Positions 1-11,309 of a stretch of DNA of 64,000 bases are shown in pieces. The position numbers and the translations under genes were made by a program. The stretch spans positions 5,824,501 to 5,888,500 of the forward strand of contig NZ_CP018632.1 of NCBI RefSeq assembly GCF_002215215.1. Reading direction: 5' to 3'. This stretch comes from Granulosicoccus antarcticus IMCC3135. Lineage in GTDB: Bacteria; Pseudomonadota; Gammaproteobacteria; Granulosicoccales; Granulosicoccaceae. The notes under the pieces are model-generated. The model was not told where the DNA came from. It did not search any database and saw only the letters and a program-made list of their open reading frames with translations. Positions within the stretch are counted from its first letter, which is position 1; every line of letters begins with the position of its first letter.

Positions 1-67
1 GGCAGGATTCGAACCTGCTACCCTCGGCTTAGAAGGCCGATGCTCTATCCACATGAGCTACGGGCGC
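1..67 (-). tRNA. tRNA-Arg (anticodon TCT), 3' end cut by window edge
   Basis: Read on the minus strand, this has a GCGCCCG acceptor start, a D-arm, an anticodon stem-loop with TCT between paired GGCCT and AGCC(G) arms, and a T-arm with the GGTTCGAATCC consensus. The 3' acceptor strand lies before base 1. It sits 38 bases downstream of tRNA-Pro on the same strand, so the two are probably cotranscribed from the promoter at 207-235. Confidence 0.93.
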
Positions 68-105
68 TCTGCCGATAATCGGGCCGATAACTGAACGAAT
101 AAAAG

Positions 106-182
106 TGGTCGGGGCAGCAGGATTCGAACCTACGACCCTCTGCTCCCAAAGCAGATGCGCTACCAGGCTGCGCCATACCCCG
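106..182 (-). tRNA. tRNA-Pro (anticodon TGG)
   Basis: A complete cloverleaf on the minus strand. The seven-pair acceptor is CGGGGTA with TGCCCCG, the anticodon TGG sits in the CTGCTTTGGGAGCAG arm, the T-arm is GGTTCGAATCC, and a genomically encoded CCA end lies at 106-108. It is the first of a tRNA-Pro/tRNA-Arg pair read from the promoter just upstream. Confidence 0.96.
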
Positions 183-206
183 AACTGCTACTCATCCAGC
201 CGCATA

Positions 207-235
207 ATGATAACCATAGACTTAGCAATAGTCAA
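207..235 (-). promoter_or_regulatory. sigma-70 promoter for the tRNA-Pro/tRNA-Arg pair
   Basis: On the minus strand, TTGACT (230-235) and TATCAT (207-212) are separated by exactly 17 bases and followed by a GC-rich stretch before the tRNA-Pro 5' end at 182. Spacing and hexamers fit a strong housekeeping promoter, as expected for a stable RNA gene. Confidence 0.75.
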
Positions 236-336
236 CCTCTGCACGAGAAGTTTGTTCATTATTTTTGAAATAAATCACATTGCCTCCCCTTACCCATCCT
301 GACCTACCCTTCTATAGCGCACTCCTTGATCCCTGT

Positions 337-480
337 TTAGTCGATCTCATGCCGCCAAGTCATCTGAATAGATTCCAGAATACCTTCCTTCGACTTTTCC
401 GGATCATCGTCAAAACCCTCGCGAGCCACTATCCAGGTGCGCATATCAGTAAGTGAATCGGACAGACAGCGGACCAACAT
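337..480 (-). CDS. possible small hypothetical protein (47 aa)
   Basis: An open frame reads from ATG at 480 to TAA at 337, in the 411-base gap between iscS and tRNA-Pro. The predicted peptide begins MLVRCLSDSL, is hydrophilic, and has an acidic centre (GFDDDPEKSKEG) and a charged end (TWRHEID). A second in-frame Met at residue 13 (MRTWIVAREG) could also be the start. Composition looks protein-like, but there is no clear ribosome binding site and I do not recognise a family. In many gammaproteobacteria iscU would follow iscS, and this peptide is not iscU. It could be chance. Confidence 0.3.
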   Translation of the reverse strand: MLVRCLSDSLTDMRTWIVAREGFDDDPEKSKEGILESIQMTWRHEID

Positions 481-593
481 CACTTCAAATACTACGTGGC
501 ATCTTCGGTGATGCCCAGATCATTGATCTTGATCTGGAGACGTATGACACCACTACAAACTCAACGACACCGGGCACCTCATCACACGGCCTT

Positions 594-1817
594 CTAGTGA
601 GCTGTCCACTGAATGGAAGCCGGGTCGACTCCGTCTTTGTGCATATCCCATAAAGGTGACAAGTCACGCAGTGACTCTACCGCTTCACGTGTCTTGGCGA
701 TTGTAAAATCTATCTCTTCTACAGTTGTGTAACGACCGATCGTGAATCGGATGGAGCTATGTGCCAGCTCATCGTTTCGACCAATGGCACGTAAGACATA
801 GGAAGGCTCCAGACTGGCACTGTCACAGGCAGATCCACTGGAAACCGCGATATCCTTCATTGACAGGATCAGGCTTTCACCTTCCACGAAAGCAAAGCTG
901 ATGTTCAGGTTGCCCGGAATACGCTGCTCCAGATCACCATTCAGGTAGATCTCTTCCATATCAGCAACACCGTTCCACAAGCGATCCCGAAGTTCTTTCA
1001 AACGCTTGCTTTCCTCTTCCATCTCTTCGTGAGCGATACGGAAGGCCTCACCCATGCCAACGATCTGGTGAGTGGGCAACGTGCCCGAACGCATTCCTCG
1101 CTCATGCCCACCACCGTGCATCTGGGCCTCCAGACGTACCCGTGGCTTGCGACGGACATACAGTGCGCCAATGCCTTTGGGACCATAAACCTTGTGAGCA
1201 CTGAGGGACAGCAGGTCTACATTCATTTCTTCGACATCAATCTTAACCTTACCCGGGCTTTGGGCAGCGTCCACATGCAGGAGGATTCCTCGCTCACGCG
1301 TGATCGCACCAATGGCAGCGATATCCTGAATCACACCGATTTCATTGTTGACATGCATAACGGAAACTACCGTCGTGTCATTACGCAATGCTGCCTTGAA
1401 CACGTCCAGATCCAACAGGCCGTTTTCTAACGGATCAAGGTAGGTGATCTCAAAACCTTCGCGCTCCAATTGACGACAGGTATCAAGAACTGCCTTGTGC
1501 TCTGTCTTGACAGTCACTATGTGCTTGCCTTTCTTCACATTGAAGTGGGCAGCACCCTTTATTGCCAGATTGTTTGATTCGGTTGCACCGGATGTCCAGA
1601 CAATTTCCTTGCTGTTGGCGTTCAGCAGGCTGGCAACATTGTCGCGGGCTTGCTCTACCAGCTCGTGAGCTTGCCGCCCAATAGGGTGAGAACGTGAAGC
1701 AGGGTTACCAAAAAACCCCTGCCTGGTCAAACACCGACCCATTTTTTCTGCAACTCGCTCGTCCACGGGAGTCGTGGCCGAATAGTCCATATAGATTGGT
1801 AGGTGTAAAGAACTCAC
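594..1817 (-). CDS. iscS: cysteine desulfurase IscS
   Basis: A PLP enzyme that takes sulfur from L-cysteine as a persulfide and passes it on for iron-sulfur cluster assembly and tRNA thiolation in the cytoplasm. The 407 residues match the usual length (about 404). The N-terminus carries [14 protein letters not shown], the PLP lysine lies in [12 protein letters not shown], and the persulfide cysteine is in the mobile loop [14 protein letters not shown]. The start is GTG, with GAGG about eight bases upstream. It lies 131 bases downstream of iscR on the same strand. Unusually, no iscU, iscA, hscB/hscA or fdx follows; the next genes are tRNAs on the same strand. Confidence 0.97.
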   Translation of the reverse strand: MSSLHLPIYMDYSATTPVDERVAEKMGRCLTRQGFFGNPASRSHPIGRQAHELVEQARDNVASLLNANSKEIVWTSGATESNNLAIKGAAHFNVKKGKHIVTVKTEHKAVLDTCRQLEREGFEITYLDPLENGLLDLDVFKAALRNDTTVVSVMHVNNEIGVIQDIAAIGAITRERGILLHVDAAQSPGKVKIDVEEMNVDLLSLSAHKVYGPKGIGALYVRRKPRVRLEAQMHGGGHERGMRSGTLPTHQIVGMGEAFRIAHEEMEEESKRLKELRDRLWNGVADMEEIYLNGDLEQRIPGNLNISFAFVEGESLILSMKDIAVSSGSACDSASLEPSYVLRAIGRNDELAHSSIRFTIGRYTTVEEIDFTIAKTREAVESLRDLSPLWDMHKDGVDPASIQWTAH

Positions 1818-1948
1818 TGTGCAAGCCTCAAAAATGTTCGTTGATTTGCCGGCTTGTGCCGCCCTGAATATTCAGGATTTCAAACTACTGCATCATCACC
1901 CACTCGTACGAAGCAAGCCAAGCACACTGATCCTCTATCGCATCATTA

Positions 1949-2407
1949 TTATGCGTAGGGACGCTGCACCATGACCTTGTCTTCGCGCAGCGATACACCT
2001 TGAACACGATGTCGATCGATCATGTCCTGTAGAGAGACACTGCCCAGAAATTCTTCTATCTGAGCGCTCAACCCTTCCCACAAATCATGCGTCAGGCATC
2101 GACCATGACTGTGGCAATTCTCCTTCCCTCCACACTGCGTGGCGTCCACCGATTCGTTGACCGCGACAATGATTTCGGACACGGCCACCTCATGAAGCTG
2201 GCGTGCCACCGAATAACCACCACCCGGCCCTCGCGTGCTGACCACCAACCCACTGCGTCGCAACTTGGAAAACAGCTGCTCCAGATAGGACAGGGAGATT
2301 TCCTGCCTCACTGAAATTTCAGCCAGAGATACAGGTCCGGAGTTGCCGTGCAACGCCAAATCCAGCATAGCTGTTACTGCATATCGTCCCTTGGTGGTCA
2401 ATTTCAT
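1949..2407 (-). CDS. iscR: Fe-S cluster regulator IscR (Rrf2 family)
   Basis: A transcription factor that senses Fe-S cluster supply by binding its own [2Fe-2S] cluster and represses isc promoters when loaded. The 152-residue protein starts MKLTTKGRYAVTAMLDLA, with the Rrf2 winged helix over about residues 1-80. The three cluster cysteines sit at 92, 98 and 104 (CGGKENCHSHGRC), the positions known for E. coli IscR. It is encoded upstream of iscS, and a close match to a type 1 IscR operator lies in its promoter (2448-2472), so autorepression is likely. Confidence 0.96.
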   Translation of the reverse strand: MKLTTKGRYAVTAMLDLALHGNSGPVSLAEISVRQEISLSYLEQLFSKLRRSGLVVSTRGPGGGYSVARQLHEVAVSEIIVAVNESVDATQCGGKENCHSHGRCLTHDLWEGLSAQIEEFLGSVSLQDMIDRHRVQGVSLREDKVMVQRPYA

Positions 2408-2447
2408 GACAGCAAAGCGAAGTAGTGATTCATGGCAGAAGGATCAC

Positions 2448-2472
2448 ATAACCTAGTATTTTAGTCAAGTAT
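2448..2472 (-). promoter_or_regulatory. type 1 IscR operator overlapping the iscR promoter
   Basis: On the minus strand this 25-base stretch fits the published type 1 consensus (ATA-SYY-GACT, a four-base A/T-rich centre, Y-AGTC-RRS-TAT) at about 22 of 25 positions. The left arm ATACTTGACT is perfect and the right arm is degenerate. It includes a TTGACT hexamer that can serve as the -35, and it lies 41 bases upstream of the iscR ATG. The consensus is recalled from E. coli; binding is inferred. Confidence 0.7.
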
Positions 2473-2519
2473 TAGGCTTGATGCATTAAACTCAAGACTC
2501 AGCCAGATGAATGTCGGCT

Positions 2520-3218
2520 TCAGCCTGTTCTCTTGCCAAGCCGATCCAGTTCTGCACGCAACTGGGCAACCTGTATCTGCAACTGCTCAACCGCAGATTC
2601 CAGCGGGTCGTCCGTATCTCCTGCAACCCCATAAGCATCGAAGGCCTGTTGCCGTATTGCAGCCTCCTGGTCTTGCACCAGTTCCAGGCATTTCGCGCTT
2701 TGATTCTTGCACCGGACTATACGACCCGGAACGCCGACGACAGTAGCACCGGCCGGAACCGCCTCAAGTACAACGGCGTTTGATCCGATTCGAGCATCGT
2801 CCGCCACCAGAAAGGGCCCGAGAATCTTGGCACCGGCACCCACTACTACATTGTTTCCCAGCGTCGGATGACGTTTTCCGGCACTGAGTGTGCGCCCACC
2901 CAGAGTGACACCTTGATAAAGCGTCACGTCATTGCCGATTTCAGCCGTCTCACCAATGACCACACCGGTACCGTGATCGACAAAAAAACGTCGACCAATG
3001 CAGGCACCAGGATGAATTTCGATACCGGTGAGCCAGCGGGCAATGTTGCCCATGAAACGGGCTGGCCAACGCAAGCCTCTCTGCCACAACCAGTGGTTAA
3101 CGCGGTGGAAAAGGATGGCATGTACGCCCGAGTAACAGGTCAGCACATCAAGAATATTGCGTGCCGCCGGATCCCGTTCGAACACGCAAGTGACGTCCTC
3201 TTTAACTAACTGCCACAT
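2520..3218 (-). CDS. cysE: serine O-acetyltransferase
   Basis: Makes O-acetyl-L-serine from serine and acetyl-CoA, the first step of cysteine synthesis. That fits its place beside the cysteine-using iscS. The protein has 232 residues, the shorter of the two common CysE sizes. An N-terminal helical part is followed by left-handed beta-helix repeats ([15 protein letters not shown], then [20 protein letters not shown]), with catalytic Asp and His in FFVDHGTG and in the [12 protein letters not shown] loop. The C-terminal tail from about residue 175 is charged and coiled-coil-like. ATG start. It lies between trmJ and iscR, all on one strand. Confidence 0.95.
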   Translation of the reverse strand: MWQLVKEDVTCVFERDPAARNILDVLTCYSGVHAILFHRVNHWLWQRGLRWPARFMGNIARWLTGIEIHPGACIGRRFFVDHGTGVVIGETAEIGNDVTLYQGVTLGGRTLSAGKRHPTLGNNVVVGAGAKILGPFLVADDARIGSNAVVLEAVPAGATVVGVPGRIVRCKNQSAKCLELVQDQEAAIRQQAFDAYGVAGDTDDPLESAVEQLQIQVAQLRAELDRLGKRTG

Positions 3219-3346
3219 GCTTGTACCTTCCGCAAGACCTACTTGATTGGTAGGACATTGTAACCGCTAAAGCAAATGCTTCAACCGTACCTTACTGCGA
3301 ATTGAAAAACGGCACCTGTTACGCCAGTTGCCGCCTCTCGGCCCCG

Positions 3347-4144
3347 CTATCCGCGCTTGCGCGGGTTTTCCACTGACGAAAGAATGCCGCGAAATATGGC
3401 CACTTCACTGCCAGATGGACGATTAGTTTCAAAATAACGCCTGACCCGACGCCGCAGAAGTCGTGGATTCTCAGGGTCCAGGAATCCCGTATTGACCATC
3501 ACGCGATCCAGGTGTTCGAAGAAATGCTCCATGGACTCACTGGTGGCTGGCAGCTCATCGGGATCCACAGCGACCGGAGAAGCCGCACCCGGCTCTTCTT
3601 CAGACCCCTTCCACTTACCCGGTTGGGGCATCGGAGCACCTTGTGGCACCGACTGCAACGCCTGTGACAGCTCATAAGACACAACCTGAACAGCACTGCC
3701 CAGGTTCAAAGAAGAAAAATCCGGGTTGCATGGAATTCTGAGCAATCGCGTACACAGATCCAGCGACTCATTACTCAAACCCGAGCGCTCCTGCCCGAAA
3801 ACGATGGCCACTTTGTAGCCGTCTGGCTGTGCAGCCAACTCACCCAGTCCTTCAGCAATTTTGCGACATGACAAAAGCGGCACTGCCAACTGGCGAGCAC
3901 GCGCACTGGTTCCCACCACAATACGGCAGTCAGCGATAGCCTCCTGCAGGGAATCAAAGGTCTGCGCCTCCTTCAAGACGTCGTTGGCACCCGAAGAACG
4001 GGCCAAAGACTCTGCAGATAAATGCGGACAAGTGTCAACCAGACGCATCTTCATGAAGCCCATGGTTTTCATGGCTCTTGCAGCTGCACCCAGGTTACCG
4101 GTGTGGGTCGTGCCCACCATTACAAATACTATTTCTACGCTCAT
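3347..4144 (-). CDS. trmJ: tRNA (cytidine/uridine-32-2'-O)-methyltransferase TrmJ
   Basis: A SPOUT methyltransferase of the SpoU branch that 2'-O-methylates nucleotide 32 in the tRNA anticodon loop. Motif 1 is in FVMVGTTHTGNLGAAARAMK near the N-terminus, motif 2 around VAIVFGQERSGLSNE, and motif 3 in IPCNPDFSSLNLGSAVQVV, together forming the SAM-binding knot. The C-terminal third (from about residue 185) is the TrmJ-specific extension. The 265 aa length is close to the usual 245-260. ATG start. It is divergent from suhB, with 94 bases between them. Confidence 0.95.
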   Translation of the reverse strand: MSVEIVFVMVGTTHTGNLGAAARAMKTMGFMKMRLVDTCPHLSAESLARSSGANDVLKEAQTFDSLQEAIADCRIVVGTSARARQLAVPLLSCRKIAEGLGELAAQPDGYKVAIVFGQERSGLSNESLDLCTRLLRIPCNPDFSSLNLGSAVQVVSYELSQALQSVPQGAPMPQPGKWKGSEEEPGAASPVAVDPDELPATSESMEHFFEHLDRVMVNTGFLDPENPRLLRRRVRRYFETNRPSGSEVAIFRGILSSVENPRKRG

Positions 4145-4238
4145 GCGCGAATGATGTCACAACTGATGCCGGAAGCCACAGATCAGAGGTCATTTGGCAC
4201 TACACTATGAGACCTAGCCCAGACAAGCGAATCCAGAC

Positions 4239-5060
4239 ATGCACCCGATGCTCAACATCGGCATCCGCGCTGCCCGCGCAGCCGGAAAAGTCATCACACA
4301 AAATGTAGACCGTTTCGATCCCAAGACCATTGAGAAGAAACAGCGAAATGATTTCGTCACCGAAATTGATCGCAAGGCCGAAACTGAAATCGTCAATACG
4401 CTACAGCGTTCCTACCCGGATCATGCGTTTCTGTGCGAAGAAAGCGGCCTGATAGGTGATGAGACCGCCGAATATCGTTGGATCATCGATCCTCTCGATG
4501 GTACAACCAACTTCATCCACGGCTTACCGCACTTCAGTGTCTCCATTGCACTGATGCAGAAGAACCGTTTGTTTCAGGCTGTCGTCTACGACCCCATGCG
4601 GCAGGAACTGTTCACTGCAGGCAAAGGCGAAGGCGCCTTTCTGGACAGCAAACGATTGCGAGTAGGCACCACCAACCATCTGGAAAACGCCTTGCTCAGC
4701 TGCGGTTTTCCTTATCGTGACGGTCAGGATCTGGACTTTTTCCAGAGAACGACCCGCCACTACACTGAACGCGCTGGCGGTGTTCGCCGTCTCGGTTCGG
4801 CCGCTCTTGACCTTGCCTACGTCGCAGCTGGACGTATCGATGGCTGCTGGCTGACCGGTCTGCAAAGTTGGGATATGGCCGCTGGTGGCCTTATCGTCAG
4901 AGAGGCCGGTGGCCTGCTCAACGATTTTGACGGCGGTGACGACTGGATGGACAAGGGCGAAGTGATAGCAGCTTCACCCAAGATTCATCACCAGATGCTC
5001 GAAGTCATGAAGCCTCTATCAGCCGCACGCCGGAACTTGCCTGCCCGCAAACCCGTTTAG
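4239..5060 (+). CDS. suhB: inositol-1-monophosphatase family protein SuhB
   Basis: A Mg-dependent phosphatase of the inositol monophosphatase family. In E. coli SuhB also joins the rRNA transcription antitermination complex. The 273 residues carry the metal motif DPLDGTTNFIHGLPHFSVS (about residues 84-102), the upstream acidic residues in FLCEESG, and the second signature WDMAAGGLIVREAGG near residue 210. ATG start at the head of the plus strand, divergent from trmJ. The pairing with trmJ and cysE is a common gammaproteobacterial arrangement. Confidence 0.95.
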   Translation: MHPMLNIGIRAARAAGKVITQNVDRFDPKTIEKKQRNDFVTEIDRKAETEIVNTLQRSYPDHAFLCEESGLIGDETAEYRWIIDPLDGTTNFIHGLPHFSVSIALMQKNRLFQAVVYDPMRQELFTAGKGEGAFLDSKRLRVGTTNHLENALLSCGFPYRDGQDLDFFQRTTRHYTERAGGVRRLGSAALDLAYVAAGRIDGCWLTGLQSWDMAAGGLIVREAGGLLNDFDGGDDWMDKGEVIAASPKIHHQMLEVMKPLSAARRNLPARKPV

Positions 5061-5430
5061 GCAAGGCAGATCGGCGGAAGCACCGCGTCGGGCGCAGTTG
5101 CGTTATATACGCACTGCGCTCGCCTCGTGCAGACGCGACAGGAGCGCGCGCGCGCCCGTATTAGACAGTTCTGAGCCCCTACTGTGCGTACAACGCCGCC
5201 TCCTTATCCAATCAAGTCGGGGTTCTTGCATTTCATACAGCAAGTTAATCGCACAATCATGCACTGGATTGGCACCAAGCCGAGATTTTCAGACTCTCCA
5301 TCAATCAATGCAGGTCCGCTACACAGGACCCACCCTTCCTCATCTCAGAAGCGGCTTGTCAATCCTATTGAGTAGTTGACCCACCCCACCAAAGGTGGTC
5401 GGGGGCCAAACTACCCCGGGAAACACCTAT
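5061..5430. other. convergent intergenic region with two hairpins
   Basis: A 370-base gap between the convergent suhB and secF genes. I see no convincing gene. It holds a GC-rich inverted repeat (5092-5102 with 5110-5119, TA-rich loop), a 12-base alternating GC run at 5144-5155, and a CCACC-AAA-GGTGG hairpin flanked by C4 and G4 at about 5382-5405. Either hairpin could end transcription of its neighbour, but neither is followed by a clear T-tract. Confidence 0.5.
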
Positions 5431-6369
5431 TCAGGGCATTGCATCCAGATCAGCGCCTTCTTTTTCAACCGGCATCAGATCTTCTTTGGTAATTCCCATG
5501 TGCAATACCGTTGCGCTCGCCACAAAGATGGATGAATAGGTACCAACAAATATTCCGATGATCAACGCCAGTGCAAAGCCACTGATAATCTGACCGCCTA
5601 GCAGGAACAGCGCGACCAGAACCATCATGGTGGTGCCAGAGGTAATGATGGTTCGTGACAAGGTCTGATTGATGGAATCGTTCATGACCTGGGCAGGTGT
5701 GCCGGTTCGCATGGCCAGAAAATTCTCTCGAATCCGGTCAAATACCACGATCGTGTCATTCAATGAATAGCCGACCACCGCCAGCAATGCCGCCAATATC
5801 GTCAGATCAAATTCGATCTGGAACAAGGCAAAAAATCCGACCGTGATGATGACGTCATGGATCAGCGCCAGTACAGAGCCCACTGCGAATTTCTTCTCAA
5901 AGCGAAACCAGATATACAGAATGATGCCAAACAATGCCGATAGCACGGCCAGCCCACCCTTTTCACGCAACTCCTCACCCACCTGAGGCCCAACGAACTC
6001 TACACGCCGCATGGCTACTTCTGAATCACTGGATTCGGTCAGTACCTTCAGTACCTCACCACTTACCGTTGCGCTATTTGCCCCTTCAGTGGGCGCCATG
6101 CGAATCAGCACTTCCGTGCTGCTACCGAAGGTTTGCACTTGAGTGTCTGGAAATTCGGCATCCACCAGAGCGGCGCGAATCTGGTTCAAATCAGGCGCTT
6201 GCTCGTAACCCACCTCGATGGTGTAACCACCCGTGAAATCGACTCCCAGGCTCATCCCCCGAATGGCGATGGCCAGAATCGCTATGGCCAGCATCACACC
6301 AGACACGATCACAGCGAGTCGATACCGGCCCATGAAATCGAAATTGGTATCGCGAATCAGACTACGCAT
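5431..6369 (-). CDS. secF: protein translocase subunit SecF
   Basis: An RND-fold membrane subunit that, with SecD, uses proton flow to pull exported proteins through SecYEG. The 312 residues contain TM1 near residue 18 (RLAVIVSGVMLAIAILAIAI), the family motif GVDFTGGYTIEV, a short periplasmic domain, and five further TM segments after about residue 135. The conserved GYSLNDTIVVFDRIREN lies at the start of the C-terminal membrane bundle. ATG start, 106 bases downstream of secD on the same strand. It is the last gene of the queA-tgt-yajC-secD-secF series. Confidence 0.97.
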   Translation of the reverse strand: MRSLIRDTNFDFMGRYRLAVIVSGVMLAIAILAIAIRGMSLGVDFTGGYTIEVGYEQAPDLNQIRAALVDAEFPDTQVQTFGSSTEVLIRMAPTEGANSATVSGEVLKVLTESSDSEVAMRRVEFVGPQVGEELREKGGLAVLSALFGIILYIWFRFEKKFAVGSVLALIHDVIITVGFFALFQIEFDLTILAALLAVVGYSLNDTIVVFDRIRENFLAMRTGTPAQVMNDSINQTLSRTIITSGTTMMVLVALFLLGGQIISGFALALIIGIFVGTYSSIFVASATVLHMGITKEDLMPVEKEGADLDAMP

Positions 6370-6475
6370 CGATGAATATCCCGAACGTCACTACACGCGG
6401 TAATGAACAATGAAACTAGGTGAGCAACCTGACGAAGCAAAAGCGGCAGGTTGCATGAAAGGTATTGACGGGCAA

Positions 6476-8293
6476 TCAGATAGGTAAAGTGTTCAGTCGA
6501 CGCCCACCGTACAAGGTATTGACGATGACTCGAGTGCCGAAAATGGCTGTGAACATCGAGGTCAGAATACCTATGCACAAGGTGACCGCAAAACCCTTGA
6601 TGGGGCCAGTACCCAGACTGAACAACACCACCGCTGCAATCAGCGTCGTGACGTTGGCATCAGCGATAGTCGAGAAGGCTTTATCATAACCAGCAGAAAT
6701 GGCTGTCTGTACCGCGGTCCCCGACTTGAGTTCTTCTCGTATCCTTTCAAAAATCAGCACGTTTGCATCGACCGCCATACCGACAGTCAAAACAATTCCG
6801 GCAATACCCGGCAACGTCAAGGTTGCTGTCAGGGCACCGAGCACTGCAATAATCAAGACGACATTGGTGACCAGTGCCAAGCCGGCAATGATGCCGAAAA
6901 CACGATAATAGACAGCCATGAAAACCACGACGATAGCCAGACCAACAACCGCCGACATGAAGCCCTGACGGATATTGTCCTTACCCAGGCTTGGACCCAC
7001 TGTCCGTTCTTCGACAATCTGTACGGGTGCTTTCAACGCACCTGCGCGTAGCAGCAACGCCAGATCCGCCGCTTCCTGAGCACCCAGACCTGTCGTCTGG
7101 AATCGATGACTGAGCACATCGCGGATAGTCGCCGCATTGATGACTTCTTCGACCTTGGTAACTTTCTTGACGGTCTCGCCATTGACCTGAATATTGTCAA
7201 TCCGGTTTTCGATATAGACCACCGCCATCAGGTTGCCCACGTTCTCTTGTGTGACTTCCTGCATGCGTCGTGCGCCGGCATTATCCAGATTAACGAAAAC
7301 AGCAGCGGTACCGGTTTGCTGATCGATGCCTGAGGAAGCACCCTTGATCTGGTCGCCGGTAACAATGATGTCCCGATCGAGCATGATGGTGGAACCATCT
7401 TCACGACGCTTGTAGGGACGTGCATCGGATCGGGTGGAGACCAGTCGATATTCCAGAGTGGCGGTAGCACCGAGAATTTCCTTGGCTCGTGCTGTGTCCT
7501 GAACGCCCGGCAACTGCACCACAATACGCTCGAGGCCCTGTTGCTGGATAACTGGCTCGGAAACACCCAGCTCATTGATCCTGTTACGCAACGTGACGAT
7601 GTTCTGCTGAAGAGCACTACGCTGCTCTTCCTGTATGGCAATTTCAGACAATTTGGCGGTGATATAGGCAAACTCACCTTCTTCAGATGTCTGAAATTCG
7701 AGATCCTGAGCCTCTTCCCTGAAGACATCCAGCATCCGGTCTCGCTCTGCGACATCCTTGAAACGCGCGCTCAACTCACCTTTTGAATGCTGGATCGAAG
7801 TACCGCGAATCTTGGCCTCACGCACCTCACGCTTCCACGCAGGTATGAAGCGTTCCTCTGCTGAAGCAATCGCCGCTTCCATGTCCACTTCCATGAGAAA
7901 GTGCACACCACCGCGTAAATCAAGACCGAGAAACATGGGCTGGGCAATATTGCGCAACCAGGCTGGACTGGCATCAACCAGATTCAGTGCCGTAATATAG
8001 CTATTGGGATCCAGCTCTGCAGCCAGCGCATCCCGAGCGCGAAGCTGCTCATCTTCGCTGGTGAAAAGAGCCAGATAACGACCGTCATCTTCCCGGATTT
8101 CTGCATCCGTGAAACCGGAATCTGCCAGTATCTTGTTGAACTTGGCGACATCATTTGCTGTCAGCTCGGCGGAACGCGCCGAGATCTGAACAGCAGGATC
8201 GCTGCCGAACAAGTTGGGCAGCGCGAACAGCACGCCAATAAGCAAAACGGCTGCAAGCAGCAACGTCTTCCAGAGCGGATTGGTATTGGTCAT
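6476..8293 (-). CDS. secD: protein translocase subunit SecD
   Basis: The larger partner of SecF in Sec export. The 605 residues have TM1 at the N-terminus (LWKTLLLAAVLLIGVLFALP), the motif GLDLRGGVHFLMEVD near residue 125, a large periplasmic P1 domain to about residue 430, and a C-terminal five-TM bundle with GMAVDANVLIFERIREE. ATG start. yajC begins 34 bases upstream in the same direction, so cotranscription is very likely. Confidence 0.97.
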   Translation of the reverse strand: MTNTNPLWKTLLLAAVLLIGVLFALPNLFGSDPAVQISARSAELTANDVAKFNKILADSGFTDAEIREDDGRYLALFTSEDEQLRARDALAAELDPNSYITALNLVDASPAWLRNIAQPMFLGLDLRGGVHFLMEVDMEAAIASAEERFIPAWKREVREAKIRGTSIQHSKGELSARFKDVAERDRMLDVFREEAQDLEFQTSEEGEFAYITAKLSEIAIQEEQRSALQQNIVTLRNRINELGVSEPVIQQQGLERIVVQLPGVQDTARAKEILGATATLEYRLVSTRSDARPYKRREDGSTIMLDRDIIVTGDQIKGASSGIDQQTGTAAVFVNLDNAGARRMQEVTQENVGNLMAVVYIENRIDNIQVNGETVKKVTKVEEVINAATIRDVLSHRFQTTGLGAQEAADLALLLRAGALKAPVQIVEERTVGPSLGKDNIRQGFMSAVVGLAIVVVFMAVYYRVFGIIAGLALVTNVVLIIAVLGALTATLTLPGIAGIVLTVGMAVDANVLIFERIREELKSGTAVQTAISAGYDKAFSTIADANVTTLIAAVVLFSLGTGPIKGFAVTLCIGILTSMFTAIFGTRVIVNTLYGGRRLNTLPI

Positions 8294-8327
8294 GCTGAAG
8301 TGTCTTGGTTGACTAGATGGGGCCGAA

Positions 8328-8651
8328 TTAGATGTTTTTCAGAGTGCCTGATGGCAACAAGGCAGCAACAGCAGCCTTCTGAACGTTGACTTCAACACCT
8401 TCTGAAACTCGAAGTGAAAGGTAAGCATCGCCCACTTTAGTGACGGTACCGCCCAGTCCACCATTGGTAACGACTTCATCGCCCTTTTTCAAGGCTCCGA
8501 CCATGGACTTATGTTCCTTCATCCGCTTTTGCTGCGGTCGAATCATCAGGAAATAGAATACCGGCAGCATAAGCAGCAGCGGAAGAATACCCATAAGTGA
8601 GCCACCTGTACCGGCGCCCTGGGCATATGCATTACTGATAAAAAAATCCAT
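8328..8651 (-). CDS. yajC: Sec translocase accessory subunit YajC
   Basis: A small single-pass membrane protein associated with SecDF. I take the ATG at 8651 (107 aa, starting MDFFISNAYAQG), because homologues begin there and an upstream in-frame start would add 35 non-conserved residues. One TM segment (GILPLLLMLPVFYFLMIRPQ) ends in the conserved IRPQQKR motif, followed by a small SH3-like cytoplasmic domain (KKGDEVVTNGGLGGTV). It lies between tgt and secD. Confidence 0.95.
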   Translation of the reverse strand: MDFFISNAYAQGAGTGGSLMGILPLLLMLPVFYFLMIRPQQKRMKEHKSMVGALKKGDEVVTNGGLGGTVTKVGDAYLSLRVSEGVEVNVQKAAVAALLPSGTLKNI

Positions 8652-8765
8652 GTCTGTAACTCTTGGAGTGGAGGCGGAATGTAACGCGCAATTATGCCAT
8701 AGACCACGCGCTCTTCCCGAGGTTTCCTGCGCCTCGAGGCTGCACGTAGGGCACAACCGTCAGGA

Positions 8766-11086
<2,321 letters not shown>

Positions 11087-11158
11087 GTATGTGCAATCTA
11101 GAAAAGGTGGAAGTTAGGGTTCGTTGTTTCACGAGCCCTTGGGCCGTAGATTTGCGCT

Positions 11159-11246
11159 TGGTGCCGGAGGCGAGACTTGAACTCGCACTCTGTTTCCAGA
11201 ACCGGATTTTGAATCCGGCGTGTCTACCAATTCCACCACTCCGGCA
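11159..11246 (-). tRNA. tRNA-Leu (anticodon CAA)
   Basis: A class II tRNA on the minus strand. The acceptor is TGCCGGAG with CTCCGGCA, the anticodon CAA lies in the CCGGATTCAAAATCCGG arm, there is an extra arm typical of leucine tRNAs, the T-arm is GAGTTCAAGTCTC, and a CCA end is encoded. It lies alone between queA and the phosphoribosyltransferase gene. Confidence 0.95.
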
Positions 11247-11256
11247 GCGCATGCGC

Positions 11257-11285
11257 AGTGTAGGCAAGTTAAGCCTCCACGACAA
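11257..11285 (-). promoter_or_regulatory. sigma-70 promoter for tRNA-Leu
   Basis: On the minus strand, TTGTCG (11280-11285) and TACACT (11257-11262) are 17 bases apart. A GC-rich discriminator and the tRNA-Leu 5' end (11246) follow. The layout matches the promoter found ahead of tRNA-Pro. Confidence 0.6.
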
Positions 11286-11309
11286 GTTTGGGGACGAAAT
11301 AATTCAGAT

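Noticed and set aside
485-667. 60-residue minus-strand frame overlapping the end of iscS
   Set aside because: Overlaps conserved IscS codons in another frame, and its product shows no family pattern.
5098-5379. Plus-strand frames between suhB and secF
   Set aside because: Composition is unlike protein (many Ser, Arg, Cys), they overlap hairpins and have no ribosome binding site.
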